Notes: generated from the sequence alone by a model not told the origin. Positions 22,892-32,132 are shown, counted from the stretch's first letter. The stretch is 39,770 bases of DNA from Streptomyces sp. NRRL F-6492 (GCF_001280125.1 NZ_LGEG01000249.1:1-39770), one strand, 5' to 3'. A program made the numbers and translations.

Positions 22892-24094
22892 TTACTTGCC
22901 GGCCACGCGGACGATCAGGGCGTCGCCCTGGCCGCCGCCGCCGCACAGGGCCGCCGCGCCGATGCCGCCGCCGCGCCGCTTGAGCTCCAGGGCGAGGTGG
23001 AGCACGACCCGGGCGCCGGACATGCCGATCGGGTGGCCGAGCGCGATGGCGCCGCCGTTGACGTTCACCTTGTCGGAGGTGACGCCGAGGTCCTTCATCG
23101 ACTGGACGGCGACCGCGGCGAAGGCCTCGTTGATCTCGATCAGGTCGAGGTCGTCGACGGTCAGGCCCTCCTTCTTCAGGGCGTGCCGGATCGCGTTGGA
23201 CGGCTGCGACTGGAGCGAGTTGTCCGGGCCGGCCACATTGCCGTGGGCGCCGATCTCCGCGATCCACTCCAGGCCCAGCTCCTCGGCCTTGGCCTTGCTC
23301 ATCACGACGACGGCGGCGGCGCCGTCGGAGATCTGCGAGGAGGTGCCGGCGGTGATCGTGCCGTCCTTGGTGAAGGCGGGGCGGAGCTTGCCGAGGGACT
23401 CGGCGGTGGTCTCGGCGCGGATGCCCTCGTCCTTGGCGAAGATCACCGCGTCGCCCTTGCGCTGCGGGATCTCGACCGGGGTGATCTCGGCGTCGAAGAG
23501 GCCGTTCTTCTGGGCGGCGGCGGCGCGCTGGTGCGAGAGGGCCGCGATCTCGTCCTGCGCGGGGCGCTCGATGCCCAGGCGGGTGTTGTGCTTCTCGGTG
23601 GACTCGCCCATGGCGATGCCCTCGAAGGCGTCGGTGAGGCCGTCGTACGCCATGGCGTCGAGCATCTCGATCGCGCCGTACTTGAAGCCCTCGCGGGACT
23701 TCGGGAGCAGGTGCGGGGCGTTGGTCATCGACTCCTGGCCGCCGGCGACGACGACGTCGAACTCGCCGGCGCGGATCAGCTGGTCGGCGAGGGCGATGGC
23801 GTCGAGCCCGGAGAGACACACCTTGTTGATGGTGAGGGCCGGGACGTTCATCGGGATGCCGGCCTTGACGGCGGCCTGGCGCGCGGGAATCTGACCGGCG
23901 CCCGCCTGGAGCACCTGGCCCATGATCACGTACTGCACCTGGTCGCCGCCGATGCCGGCCCGGTCGAGGGCGGCCTTGATGGCGAAGCCGCCGAGGTCGG
24001 CGCCCGAGAAGGACTTGAGCGAGCCGAGCAGGCGTCCCATGGGCGTGCGGGCGCCCGCGACGATCACTGAGGTGGTACCGGTCGTTCCAGACAT
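22892..24094 (-). CDS. Acetyl-CoA C-acetyltransferase (thiolase)
   Basis: It condenses two acetyl-CoA to acetoacetyl-CoA or cleaves it. The 400-residue length and full catalytic set are present: nucleophile Cys93 in NKVCLSG, NEAF at 322-325, His354 in [14 protein letters not shown] and Cys384 in ALCGGGGQG. The family match is to biosynthetic/degradative acetoacetyl-CoA thiolases (AtoB/PhaA type); chain-length preference cannot be read. The ATG at 24094 has a weak AGGGG site about 10 bases upstream within the small palindrome CCCCTAGGGG (24104-24113). Co-transcription with meaB and divergence from mce suggest a role in short-chain acyl-CoA flux, for instance supplying butyryl-CoA to isobutyryl-CoA mutase or the ethylmalonyl-CoA route. 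Confidence 0.94.
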   Translation of the reverse strand: MSGTTGTTSVIVAGARTPMGRLLGSLKSFSGADLGGFAIKAALDRAGIGGDQVQYVIMGQVLQAGAGQIPARQAAVKAGIPMNVPALTINKVCLSGLDAIALADQLIRAGEFDVVVAGGQESMTNAPHLLPKSREGFKYGAIEMLDAMAYDGLTDAFEGIAMGESTEKHNTRLGIERPAQDEIAALSHQRAAAAQKNGLFDAEITPVEIPQRKGDAVIFAKDEGIRAETTAESLGKLRPAFTKDGTITAGTSSQISDGAAAVVVMSKAKAEELGLEWIAEIGAHGNVAGPDNSLQSQPSNAIRHALKKEGLTVDDLDLIEINEAFAAVAVQSMKDLGVTSDKVNVNGGAIALGHPIGMSGARVVLHLALELKRRGGGIGAAALCGGGGQGDALIVRVAGK

Positions 24095-24139
24095 GAGGCA
24101 CGGCCCCTAGGGGTGAGAAGTGAACGAGGGTTTACAGCC

Positions 24140-24169
24140 AATGTACTGAGGCGTTCGGCGCCCGGTCAT
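24140..24169 (-). promoter_or_regulatory. Putative thiolase-meaB promoter
   Basis: On the minus strand ATGACC (24169-24164) sits 18 bases before TACATT (24145-24140), a good -35/-10 pair about 45 bases upstream of the thiolase ATG. Confidence 0.45.
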
Positions 24170-24231
24170 CGGCCGGACGGTGTGACGGCGCGCACGTTGC
24201 GTAACCGCCCCTCCGGGGTTGCACTGGAGCC

Positions 24232-24684
24232 ATGCTGACGCGAATCGACCACATCGGGATCGCCTGTTCCAACCTCGACGCGACCGTCGAGTTCTACCGC
24301 GCGACCTACGGTTTCGAGGTCTTCCACACCGAGGTCAACGAGGAGCAGGGCGTCCGCGAGGCCATGCTCAAGATCAACGAGACCTCGGACGGCGGGGCCT
24401 CCTACCTCCAGCTCCTGGAGCCGACCCGGGAGGACTCGGCGGTGGGCAAGTGGCTCGCCAAGAACGGCGAGGGCGTGCACCACATCGCCTTCGGCACCGC
24501 CGACGTCGACGGCGACGCCGACGCCATCCGCGGCAAGGGCGTCCGGGTCCTCTACGACGAGCCGCGGACCGGCTCCATGGGCTCCCGGATCACCTTCCTG
24601 CACCCCAAGGACTGCCACGGCGTCCTCACCGAACTGGTCACCTCGGCGGAGCCGTCGGCCGACCACTCCTCGGCGGAGCACTGA
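24232..24684 (+). CDS. mce: Methylmalonyl-CoA epimerase
   Basis: It interconverts (S)- and (R)-methylmalonyl-CoA between propionyl-CoA carboxylase and the B12 mutase. The 150-residue protein is a pair of glyoxalase-fold (VOC) modules. The metal ligands of the P. shermanii enzyme (His12, Gln65, His91, Glu141) correspond by eye to His7 in RIDHIGIA, Gln60 in SYLQLLEP, His84 in GVHHIAF and Glu134 in VLTELV. The start at 24232 has GGAG only 2 bases upstream, so initiation may use another signal. It is divergent from the thiolase-meaB pair. A promoter for scy overlaps its stop codon. Confidence 0.94.
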   Translation: MLTRIDHIGIACSNLDATVEFYRATYGFEVFHTEVNEEQGVREAMLKINETSDGGASYLQLLEPTREDSAVGKWLAKNGEGVHHIAFGTADVDGDADAIRGKGVRVLYDEPRTGSMGSRITFLHPKDCHGVLTELVTSAEPSADHSSAEH

Positions 24685-24710
24685 CCTCCGGATTCCCGGC
24701 CCGGTAGAGT
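24681..24710 (+). promoter_or_regulatory. Putative scy promoter overlapping the mce stop codon
   Basis: CTGACC (24681-24686) and TAGAGT (24705-24710) are 18 bases apart. Transcription from here would give scy a leader of about 190 nt (24717-24907). I see no gene in that leader; it is GC-rich with several G-runs. Confidence 0.45.
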
Positions 24711-24907
24711 GGGCGGCTCCGGGCCGGGGCCGGTCGGGGCCGCTCCGCGTGGCACCCAAGTCGGGATGTCGGGGTCGTCCGATCTGCCACGATTCCCCGG
24801 GGGCCCGTCCCCGGCCGAGGGGGCGGCGCTCGTGGAGTGTTGCGACCAGGGTTGGGATCTCCCCTGCTCGAACGCGTTGAGAGCTCGGGGAAGGATGGGA
24901 CCGCGCA

Positions 24908-27900
24908 GTGCGGGGCTACGAACGCCAGGAGAGCCACCGAGCTGAAGACGACCATCTCGCCCGGTTCGAAGCCGAGATGGACCGGCTGAAGACCGAGCGC
25001 GAGAAGGCCGTCCAGCACGCCGAGGACCTCGGTTACCAGGTCGAGGTCTTGCGCGCCAAGCTCCACGAGGCGCGCCGCACCATCGCGTCCCGGCCCGCCT
25101 ACGACAGCGCCGACATCGGTTACCAGGCCGAGCAGATGCTGCGGAACGCGCAGGCTCAGGCCGAGCAGCTCCGCCAGGACGCCGAGCGCGAGCTGCGCGA
25201 GGCCCGGGCCCAGACCCAGCGCATCCTCCAGGAGCACGCCGAGCACCAGGCGCGGCTCCAGGCCGAGCTGCACAACGAGGCCGTCCAGCGCCGTCAGCAG
25301 CTGGACCAGGAACTGAACGAGCGCCGCCAGACCGTCGAGGCGCACGTCAACGAGAACGTCGCCTGGGCCGAACAGCTGCGCGCCCGTACGGAGTCCCAGG
25401 CCCGCCGGCTGATGGAGGAGTCCCGCGCGGAGGCCGAGCAGGCGCTCGCCACCGCCCGCGCCGAGGCCACCCGGCTCGCCGAGGAGACCAGCCGCCGCGC
25501 CGGCGCCGAGGCGGAGTCCGCCCGCGCCGAGGCCGAGGCGATCCTGCTGCGCGCCCGCAAGGACGCCGAGCGGCTCCTCGGGGCCGCGTCCAGCCAGGCG
25601 CAGGAGGCCACCAGCCACGCCGAGCAGCTCCGCTCCTCCACCGCGGCCGAGACCGACCAGGCCCGCCGCCAGGCCACCGAGCTGTCCCGCGCCGCCGAGC
25701 AGCGGATGCAGGAGGCCGAGGAGAAGCTGCGGCTCGCCCGCGCCGAGGCCGAGAAGTCGCTCACCGAGGCCAAGGAGGCCGCCGCCCGGCAGCTGTCCTC
25801 CGCCGAGTCGGTCAACGAGCAGCGCACCCGTACGGCCAAGGCGGAGATCGCGCGGCTCGTCGGCGAGGCCACCAAGGAGGCCGAGGCGCTCAAGGCCGAC
25901 GCCGAGGAGAAGCTGCGCGAGGCGACCGCCGAGGCGGAGAAGCTCGTCACGGAGGCCTCCGACAAGGCCCGTACGGCCGCCGCCGAGGACTCCGCCGCCG
26001 CGCTCGCCAAGGCCGCCCGCAGCGCCGAGGAGATCCTCACCAAGGCGTCCGAGGAGGCCCGGGAGACCACCCGCAAGGCCGCCGAGGAGGCCGAGCGGGT
26101 CCGCCGCGAGGCCGAGACCGAGGCCGACCGGCTGCGCGCCCGGGCCGGGGAGCAGGCCGACGAGCTGCTCGGTTCGGCGAAGGACGACACCAAGGAGTAC
26201 CGCGCCAAGACCGTCGAGCTCCAGGAGGAGGCGCGGCGGCTGCGCGGCGAGGCCGAGCAGCTGCGCGGCGAGGCCATCGACGAGGGCGAGCGGATCCGCG
26301 GCGAGGCGCGCCGCGAGGCGCTCCAGCAGATCGAGGAGGCGGCGAAGACCGCCGAGGAGCTGCTGTCCAAGGCCCGTACGGACGCCGAAGAGCAGCGGAC
26401 GAAGGCCGGCGCCGAGAGCGAGAAGGTCAAGTCCGAGGCGATGGAGCGCGCCCAGACGCTCCGCGCCCAGGCCGAGGAGACCCTGGAGCGCACCCGCGCC
26501 GAGGCCGAGCGGCTGCGGGTCGAGGCCGAGGAGCAGGCCGACGCGGTGCGGACCGCGGCCGAGACGGCCGCGGCGGGGCTGCGCGCGGACGCCGAGCGGG
26601 CCGCCGGGGCCCGGCGCGCGGAGGCCGCCGAGGAGCTGACCCGGCTGCACGCCGAGGCCGAGGCGAAGGTGGTGTCCGCCGGGGAGGAGCTCACCGACGC
26701 GCGCGCCGAGGGCGAGCGGATCCGGCGCGAGGCCGCCGAGGAGACGGAGCGGCTGCGGACCGAGGCCGCCGAGCGCGTCCGCGCCTTCCGGGAGCAGGCC
26801 GAGCAGGAGGCCGAGCGGCTGCGGGCCGAGGCGGCGGCGGACGCGTCCGCCGCGCGCACCGAGGCCGAGACCGCGGCCGTACGGCTGCGCACGGAGGCGT
26901 CCGACGAGGCCGAGCGGCTGCGGTCGGAGGCCCAGGAGACCGCCGACCGGGTGCGGGCGGAGGCCGCGGCCGCCGCCGAGCGGGTGGCCGCCGAGGCCGC
27001 CGAGGCGCTGGCCGCCGCGCAGGAGGAGGCCGTCCGGCGCCGCCGGGAGGCCGAGGAGACGCTGGAGTCGGCCCGTTCCGAGGCCGGCCGGGAGCGCGAG
27101 CTGGCCCGCGAGCAGTCCGAGGAGCTGCTCGCCGCGGCCCGCAAGCGGGTCGAGGACGCCCAGACCGAGGCGCAGCGCCTGGTCGAGGAGGCGGACGCGC
27201 GGGCGACCGAGATGGTCGCGGCGGCCGAGCAGACCGCCCAGGAGGTGCGGGACTCGGTGGCCGGTCTGCGCGAGCAGGCCGAGGAGGAGGTCGCCGGGCT
27301 GCGGTCGGCGGCCGAGCACGCGGCCGAGCGGACGCGCGGCGAGGCGCGGGAGGAGGCGGACCGGGTCCGCGCCGACGCGTACGAGGAGCGGGAGCGGGCG
27401 ACCGAGGACGCGGCCCGCACGCGGGCGCGTGCCCAGGAGGAGACCGACGCCGCGAAGGCGCTGGCCGAGCGGACCGTCACGGACGCGCTCGCCGAGTCGG
27501 AGAAGCTGCGGGCGGACACCGCCGAGTACGCGCAGCGGGTGCGGACCGAGGTGACGGACTCGCTCGCCGCGGCCGAGCAGGACGCGGCCCGCACGCGGGC
27601 GGACGCCCGGGACGACGCGAACCGGATCCGTTCGGAGGCCGCGGAGCGGGCCGAGACGGTGGTCGGCGAGGCGCGGGCCGAGGCGGACCGGCTCACCGCC
27701 GAGGCGGTCGAGCTCATGGAGACGACCGAGCAGGACGCCCTGCGCGTCCGTACCGAGGCCGAGCAGGTCAGGACGGACGGCGAGGCGCACGCGGAGGCGC
27801 TGCGGACGGCCGCGATCACGGACGGCGAGCAGGTCCTCGACGAGGCCCGCAGGGCCGCCGACAAGCGCCGTGCCGACGCCGCCGAGCAGGCCGACGCCCT

Positions 27901-29242
27901 CGTCGCCGAGGCCGCGAGCGAGGCCGAGCGGCTCACCCGCGAGGCCGCCGAACTGGCCGAGCGGGTCACCTCCGAGGCGACGGCCGAGGCCGAGCGGCTC
28001 ACCGCCGAGGCGGTCGAGCTCATGGAGACGACCGAGCAGGACGCCCTGCGCATCCGCGCCGAGGCCGAGCAGGTCAGGATCGACGGCGAGGCGCACGCCC
28101 AGGCGCTGCGGGCCGCGGCCCTCGCGGACGGCGAGCAGGTCCTCGACGAGGCCCGCAGGGCCGCCGACAAGCGCCGCGGCGACGCCGCCGAGCAGGCCGA
28201 CGCCCTCGTCGCCGAGGCCACGAGCGAGGCCGAGCGCCTCACCCGCGAAGCCGCCGAACTGGCCGAGGCGGTCGTGGCGGAGGCGCGCGCCGGGGCCGAG
28301 GCGACGGTGGGCTCCGCGCGGCGGGACGCCGAGGAGATCCGCGCCGGTTCGGAGCGGCTGAGGGCGGACGCCGAGGCGGCGGCCGAGCGGATGCGCGCGG
28401 AGGCCCGCGAGGAGGCGGACCGGGTCCTGGATGAGGCGCGGGAGGCCGGGGCCAAGAAGCGCTCGGACGCGGCCGAGCAGGCGGACCAGCTCATCGACAA
28501 GGCCCGCGAGGAGGCGCTGCGCGTCACCACGGAGGCCGAGTCGCAGGCGGACCTGATGGTCGGCGCGGCCCGCAAGGAGGCCGGGCGGATCGTCGCCGAG
28601 GCGACCGTCGAGGGCAACTCGCTGGTGGAGAAGGCCCGTACGGACGCGGACGAGCTCCTGGTCGGGACGCGCGGCGACGCGACGGCCATAAGGGAGCGGG
28701 CCGAGGAGCTGCGGAGCCGGATCGAGGGCGAGATCGAGGAGCTGCACGAGCGGGCGCGGCGCGAGACGGCCGAGCAGATGAAGACGGCCGGCGAGCGGGT
28801 CGACAAGCTGGTGAAGGCGGCGACGGAGCAGCGCGCCGAGGCCGAGGAGAAGGCGAAGGAGCTGGTCTCCGACGCGAGTTCGGAGGCGAGCAAGGTCCGG
28901 ATCGCCGCGGTGCGGAAGGCCGAGGCGCTCCTCAAGGAGGCCGAGCAGAAGAAGGCGTCGCTCGTCGCGGAGGCCGAGGGCATCAAGGCGGAGGCCGAGC
29001 GGATCAGGACCGAGGCGGCGGCCGAGGCCGAGGAGACGATCGCGGAGGGCAAGCGCGAGCTGGAGGTGCTGGTGCGCAGGCGCAAGGACATCAACGCCGA
29101 GATCTCCCGTGTCCAGGACGTGCTGGAGGCGTTGGAGTCTTTCGAGACCCCGGGCGGTGCGAAGTCCTCGGGGGCGGTGGGCGCCAGAGCGGGGGCCTCG
29201 GCGGGTTCCACCCGTACGAGTGGCAAGTCCCAGGACGGCTAG
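24908..29242 (+). CDS. scy: Scy, giant coiled-coil polarity scaffold
   Basis: Scy organises the polarisome at hyphal tips of Streptomyces with DivIVA and FilP and helps place new branches (established for S. coelicolor SCO5397). The GTG at 24908 gives 1444 residues starting MRGYERQESHRAEDDHLARFEAEMDRL, matching Scy. The first 150 residues are a canonical heptad coiled coil; the rest is a very long Ala/Glu/Arg-rich rod built on a 51-residue repeat, in which blocks like AEAERLRTEA recur. No membrane span or enzyme motif is seen. As I recall, the S. coelicolor protein is about 1326 residues. The 118 extra residues here are largely accounted for by a 102-residue tandem duplication at 27691-28302. 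filP follows after 114 bases. Confidence 0.95.
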   Translation: MRGYERQESHRAEDDHLARFEAEMDRLKTEREKAVQHAEDLGYQVEVLRAKLHEARRTIASRPAYDSADIGYQAEQMLRNAQAQAEQLRQDAERELREARAQTQRILQEHAEHQARLQAELHNEAVQRRQQLDQELNERRQTVEAHVNENVAWAEQLRARTESQARRLMEESRAEAEQALATARAEATRLAEETSRRAGAEAESARAEAEAILLRARKDAERLLGAASSQAQEATSHAEQLRSSTAAETDQARRQATELSRAAEQRMQEAEEKLRLARAEAEKSLTEAKEAAARQLSSAESVNEQRTRTAKAEIARLVGEATKEAEALKADAEEKLREATAEAEKLVTEASDKARTAAAEDSAAALAKAARSAEEILTKASEEARETTRKAAEEAERVRREAETEADRLRARAGEQADELLGSAKDDTKEYRAKTVELQEEARRLRGEAEQLRGEAIDEGERIRGEARREALQQIEEAAKTAEELLSKARTDAEEQRTKAGAESEKVKSEAMERAQTLRAQAEETLERTRAEAERLRVEAEEQADAVRTAAETAAAGLRADAERAAGARRAEAAEELTRLHAEAEAKVVSAGEELTDARAEGERIRREAAEETERLRTEAAERVRAFREQAEQEAERLRAEAAADASAARTEAETAAVRLRTEASDEAERLRSEAQETADRVRAEAAAAAERVAAEAAEALAAAQEEAVRRRREAEETLESARSEAGRERELAREQSEELLAAARKRVEDAQTEAQRLVEEADARATEMVAAAEQTAQEVRDSVAGLREQAEEEVAGLRSAAEHAAERTRGEAREEADRVRADAYEERERATEDAARTRARAQEETDAAKALAERTVTDALAESEKLRADTAEYAQRVRTEVTDSLAAAEQDAARTRADARDDANRIRSEAAERAETVVGEARAEADRLTAEAVELMETTEQDALRVRTEAEQVRTDGEAHAEALRTAAITDGEQVLDEARRAADKRRADAAEQADALVAEAASEAERLTREAAELAERVTSEATAEAERLTAEAVELMETTEQDALRIRAEAEQVRIDGEAHAQALRAAALADGEQVLDEARRAADKRRGDAAEQADALVAEATSEAERLTREAAELAEAVVAEARAGAEATVGSARRDAEEIRAGSERLRADAEAAAERMRAEAREEADRVLDEAREAGAKKRSDAAEQADQLIDKAREEALRVTTEAESQADLMVGAARKEAGRIVAEATVEGNSLVEKARTDADELLVGTRGDATAIRERAEELRSRIEGEIEELHERARRETAEQMKTAGERVDKLVKAATEQRAEAEEKAKELVSDASSEASKVRIAAVRKAEALLKEAEQKKASLVAEAEGIKAEAERIRTEAAAEAEETIAEGKRELEVLVRRRKDINAEISRVQDVLEALESFETPGGAKSSGAVGARAGASAGSTRTSGKSQDG
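27691..28302 (+). repeat. 306-bp tandem duplication inside scy (two 51-mers)
   Basis: Copy 1 (27691-27996, residues 929-1030) and copy 2 (27997-28302, residues 1031-1132) start with the same LTAEAVELMETTEQDALR. Over the first 90 residues I count 9 differences, and the DNA is nearly identical from 27837 to 27963. The unit is exactly two 51-residue coiled-coil repeats, so the rod stays in register. Confidence 0.9.
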
Positions 29243-29289
29243 CCACTCAAAAGGCTGGACATTCTCCAGACCAAACAGGCATACGCTCG

Positions 29290-29316
29290 ATGACACGCCG
29301 CTTCGGCCCCTAGGAT
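29290..29316 (+). promoter_or_regulatory. Putative filP promoter
   Basis: TAGGAT at 29311-29316 is a good -10 box; ATGACA at 29290-29295 is the nearest -35 match, at a short 15-base spacing. The filP ribosome site AGGAA is at 29348-29352. Confidence 0.35.
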
Positions 29317-29356
29317 TCCCTCTAACACCTCACCGGTCTCATTCGACAGGAACCCC

Positions 29357-30292
29357 ATGAGCGACACTTCCTCCCCCTTCGGCTTCGAGCTCGTGCGGCG
29401 CGGTTACGACCGCGGTCAGGTGGACGACCGCATTACCAAGCTCGTGGCCGACCGCGACAGTGCTCTTTCGCGCATCACCTCTCTGGAGAAGCGCATCGAG
29501 GAGCTCCACCTCGAAACGCAGAACGCCCAGGCACAGGTCACCGACGCCGAGCCGTCGTACGCGGGGCTCGGCGCCCGGGTCGAGAAGATCCTCCGGCTCG
29601 CCGAGGAGGAGGCGAAGGACCTGCGTGAGGAGGCCCGTCGCGCCGCCGAGCAGCACCGCGAGCTGGCCGAGTCGGCCGCCCAGCAGGTGCGCAACGACGC
29701 GGAGTCGTTCGCGTCCGACCGCAAGGCCAAGGCCGAGGACGAGGGCGTCCGGATCGTCGAGAAGGCGCAGGGCGAGGCCAACTCGCTGCGCGCCGAGGCG
29801 CAGAAGGACGCGCAGTCGAAGCGCGAGGAGGCGGACGCCCTCTTCGAGGAGACCCGCGCCAAGGCCGCCCAGGCCGCCGCGGACTTCGAGACCAACCTGG
29901 CGAAGCGCCGCGAGCAGTCGGAGCGGGACCTGGCCTCGCGTCAGGCGAAGGCCGAGAAGCGCCTGGCGGAGATCGAGCACCGGGCCGAGCAGCTCCGCCT
30001 GGAGGCCGAGAAGCTGCGTACGGACGCGGAGCGCCGGGCCCGCCAGACGGTGGAGACCGCGCAGCGCCAGGCCGAGGACATCGTGGCCGACGCGAACGCC
30101 AAGGCCGACCGCATCCGCAGCGAATCGGAGCGCGAGCTGGCGGCCCTGACGAACCGCCGGGACTCGATCAACGCGCAGCTGACCAACGTCCGCGAGATGC
30201 TGGCGACGCTGACCGGTGCCGCGGTGGCGGCGGCCGGCTCCCCGATCGACGACGAGCGGCAGGCCGGCGTCCCGGCCCAGCAGACGCGGTAA
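29357..30292 (+). CDS. filP: FilP, intermediate-filament-like coiled-coil protein
   Basis: FilP forms filaments and sheets behind the hyphal tip and gives cells mechanical rigidity; it interacts with DivIVA and Scy (established for S. coelicolor SCO5396). The ATG at 29357 follows AGGAA; the product is 311 residues. The N-terminus SPFGFELVRRGYDRGQVDDRI resembles the DivIVA N-terminal segment. Two coiled-coil parts follow: a short heptad stretch to about residue 60, then a rod of 51-mer type (LREEARRAAEQHRELAES, DAESFASDRKAKAEDEG, RREQSERDLASRQAKAEKRL). The tail (AAGSPIDDERQAG) is disordered. Its rod shares the repeat pattern of Scy, so the two genes arose by duplication. A strong hairpin ends the pair. 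Confidence 0.95.
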   Translation: MSDTSSPFGFELVRRGYDRGQVDDRITKLVADRDSALSRITSLEKRIEELHLETQNAQAQVTDAEPSYAGLGARVEKILRLAEEEAKDLREEARRAAEQHRELAESAAQQVRNDAESFASDRKAKAEDEGVRIVEKAQGEANSLRAEAQKDAQSKREEADALFEETRAKAAQAAADFETNLAKRREQSERDLASRQAKAEKRLAEIEHRAEQLRLEAEKLRTDAERRARQTVETAQRQAEDIVADANAKADRIRSESERELAALTNRRDSINAQLTNVREMLATLTGAAVAAAGSPIDDERQAGVPAQQTR

Positions 30293-30325
30293 CGGCACGC
30301 CGGACGACGGTCCGACGACGCCCCG

Positions 30326-30359
30326 GGAACCCCCCGCCACTCCGGTGGCGGGGGGTTCC
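30326..30359. terminator. Hairpin terminator after filP
   Basis: A perfect 15-bp stem (30326-30340 with 30345-30359) with a TCCG loop lies 33 bases after filP. Its 3' arm occupies the place where the -35 box of the following ABC gene would lie. Confidence 0.9.
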
Positions 30360-30368
30360 GCGCGCCCG

Positions 30369-30374
30369 TAGGTT
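30369..30374 (+). promoter_or_regulatory. Putative -10 box TAGGTT of ABC exporter 1
   Basis: TAGGTT ends 6 bases before the ATG at 30381, and no Shine-Dalgarno sequence is seen, so the mRNA is probably leaderless. No clear -35 box is present because the filP terminator fills that position. Confidence 0.4.
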
Positions 30375-30380
30375 GGTCGC

Positions 30381-31349
30381 ATGATCGAGCTGGAGGGCCT
30401 GACCAAGCGCTACGGGACGAAGACCGCGGTCGACCACCTCTCCTTCCAGGTGCGGCCCGGCGTGGTGACCGGCTTCCTCGGGCCGAACGGGGCGGGCAAG
30501 TCGACGACGATGCGGATGATGCTGGACCTGGACAACCCGACGAGCGGGACGGTCCGGATCGACGGGAAGCACTACCGCGAGCTGGACGAGCCGCTGAAGC
30601 ACATCGGGGCGCTGCTCGACGCCAAGGCGATGCACGGCGGCCGTTCGGCGTACGACAACCTGCTGTGCCTGGCGCAGTCGAACCGCATTCCGCGGCAGCG
30701 GGTGGACGAGGTGCTCGGCCTGGTGGGCCTGACACCGGTCGCGAAGAGGAAGTCGAAGGGTTTCTCCCTCGGCATGGGGCAGCGGCTCGGCATCGCCTCC
30801 GCGCTCCTCGGTGATCCCGAGATCCTGATGTTCGACGAACCCGTCAATGGTCTGGACCCCGAGGGAATTCACTGGATCCGCAATCTCATGAAGGCGTTGG
30901 CGTCCGAAGGGCGGACGATCTTCGTTTCCAGCCACCTCATGAGCGAAATGGCGCTGACGGCCGATCACCTGATCGTGATCGGGCAGGGAAAGCTGCTGGC
31001 CGACACGTCGATGGCGGATTTCATCCAGCAGAATTCACGCAGTTATGTGCGGCTGCGTTCGCCGCAGCGGGAGGGGCTGCGGGACGTGCTGCACGCCAAC
31101 GGCTTCGTCGCGGTCGAGACGGACGGCGGGGTCCTGGAGGTGGACGGGGCGACCACCGAGAAGCTGGGCGAGCTGGCGGCCGAGAACGGGCTCGTGCTGC
31201 ACGAGCTGAGCTCCCAGCGCGCCTCCCTCGAAGAGGCCTTCATGCAGATGACGGCGGGCGCGGTGGAGTACCACGCGCACGGCACCGATGTACACGGCGG
31301 CGCGCAGGCGCCGGGCCCCCGGTGGGGCACGACCTCCGAGGGAGCCTGA
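30381..31349 (+). CDS. ABC exporter ATPase 1
   Basis: It is the ATP-hydrolysing subunit of a two-gene exporter with the permease that starts 3 bases after it. Of 322 residues, the nucleotide-binding domain covers about 1-215: Walker A GPNGAGKS at 34-41, signature FSLGMGQR (variant of LSGGQ) near 128-135, Walker B ILMFDEP near 148-154 with VNGLDPEG, and the switch His in VSSHLMSEM. The C-terminal part (about 216-300) is the accessory domain common in the DrrA/CcmA-like group. A short Gly/Pro tail ends it. The transported compound is unknown. Between 30830 and 31050 the codons are unusually AT-rich at third positions (GAATTC, GGAAAG, GATTTC, AGTTAT). Confidence 0.93.
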   Translation: MIELEGLTKRYGTKTAVDHLSFQVRPGVVTGFLGPNGAGKSTTMRMMLDLDNPTSGTVRIDGKHYRELDEPLKHIGALLDAKAMHGGRSAYDNLLCLAQSNRIPRQRVDEVLGLVGLTPVAKRKSKGFSLGMGQRLGIASALLGDPEILMFDEPVNGLDPEGIHWIRNLMKALASEGRTIFVSSHLMSEMALTADHLIVIGQGKLLADTSMADFIQQNSRSYVRLRSPQREGLRDVLHANGFVAVETDGGVLEVDGATTEKLGELAAENGLVLHELSSQRASLEEAFMQMTAGAVEYHAHGTDVHGGAQAPGPRWGTTSEGA

Positions 31350-31352
31350 ACG

Positions 31353-32132
31353 ATGACAGCGGCATCCGCGGTCCTCCGGTCCGAGTGGACCAAGATCCGG
31401 ACGGTGTCGTCGACCGTCTGGACCCTGGCGAGCGCCCTGCTCGTCACGGCGGGCATGGGAGCGGGCCTGTCCGCGCTCACGGCCGCCAACTTCGACAGCC
31501 TGTCCGAGGCCGAGCGGTTCACCTTCGACCCGACCACGGTCAGCTTCTCCGGGATGATCCTGGGGCAGCTGGCGATGGTGGTCTTCGGCGTCCTGGTGGT
31601 GGGGACCGAGTACTCCTCCGGCATGATCCGCACCTCGCTGGCGGCCGTGCCCGGGCGGGGGACCTTCCTCTTCTCGAAGGTCGCGGTGGCCGGGGTGCTC
31701 GCGCTCCTGGTGAGCCTGGCGACGAGCTTCCTCTCCTTCTTCCTGGGGCAGGCGCTGCTCGGCGAGCACCGGACGACGATCGGCGCGGACAACGTGCTGC
31801 GGGCAGTGGTCGGCGGCGGGCTCTACATGGGCCTGATCGCGGTCTTCTCGATGGGGGTGGCGGCGATGCTGCGCTCGTCGGTGCTCTCGCTGGGCATCCT
31901 GGTGCCCTTCTTCCTGCTGATCTCGCGGATCCTGATGGCGGTGCCGGGGGCCAGGGAGGTGGCCCGCTACTTCCCGGACCAGGCCGGGTCGAAGATCATG
32001 CAGGTGGTGCCGGGCGCCCTGGACTCGGACAGGCCCCCGTACGGCCCGTGGGGCGGGCTCGGGATCATGGTGCTGTGGGTGGCGGCGGCCCTGCTCGGCG
32101 GCTACCTGGTGCTGAAGAAGCGGGACGCCTGA
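31353..32132 (+). CDS. ABC exporter permease 1
   Basis: The 259-residue protein has about six hydrophobic spans: TVWTLASALLVTAGMGAGLSAL, GMILGQLAMVVFGVLVVGTEY, VAVAGVLALLVSLATSFLSFFLG, GGGLYMGLIAVFSMGVAAML, LSLGILVPFFLLISRILMAVPG and GIMVLWVAAALLGGYLVLK. The N-terminal segment LRSEWTKIRTV and the YSSGMIRTSL loop are typical of ABC-2 permeases. It pairs with the ATPase 3 bases upstream; GAGGGAG overlapping the ATPase stop serves as ribosome site. The last codons and the following sequence repeat a 12-base block (AAGCGGGACGCC at 32118 and 32140), a small duplication across the stop. Confidence 0.9.
   Translation: MTAASAVLRSEWTKIRTVSSTVWTLASALLVTAGMGAGLSALTAANFDSLSEAERFTFDPTTVSFSGMILGQLAMVVFGVLVVGTEYSSGMIRTSLAAVPGRGTFLFSKVAVAGVLALLVSLATSFLSFFLGQALLGEHRTTIGADNVLRAVVGGGLYMGLIAVFSMGVAAMLRSSVLSLGILVPFFLLISRILMAVPGAREVARYFPDQAGSKIMQVVPGALDSDRPPYGPWGGLGIMVLWVAAALLGGYLVLKKRDA

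Noticed and set aside
25294..29226. A second long antisense frame, Ser/Ala/Arg-rich
   Set aside because: Its low-complexity composition mirrors the scy repeats in another frame.
24638..29296. A 1552-codon open frame antisense to scy, Leu/Gly/Arg-rich
   Set aside because: It is a by-product of the GC-rich, repetitive scy codons; it has no ribosome site or recognisable domain, and the sense frame matches Scy.
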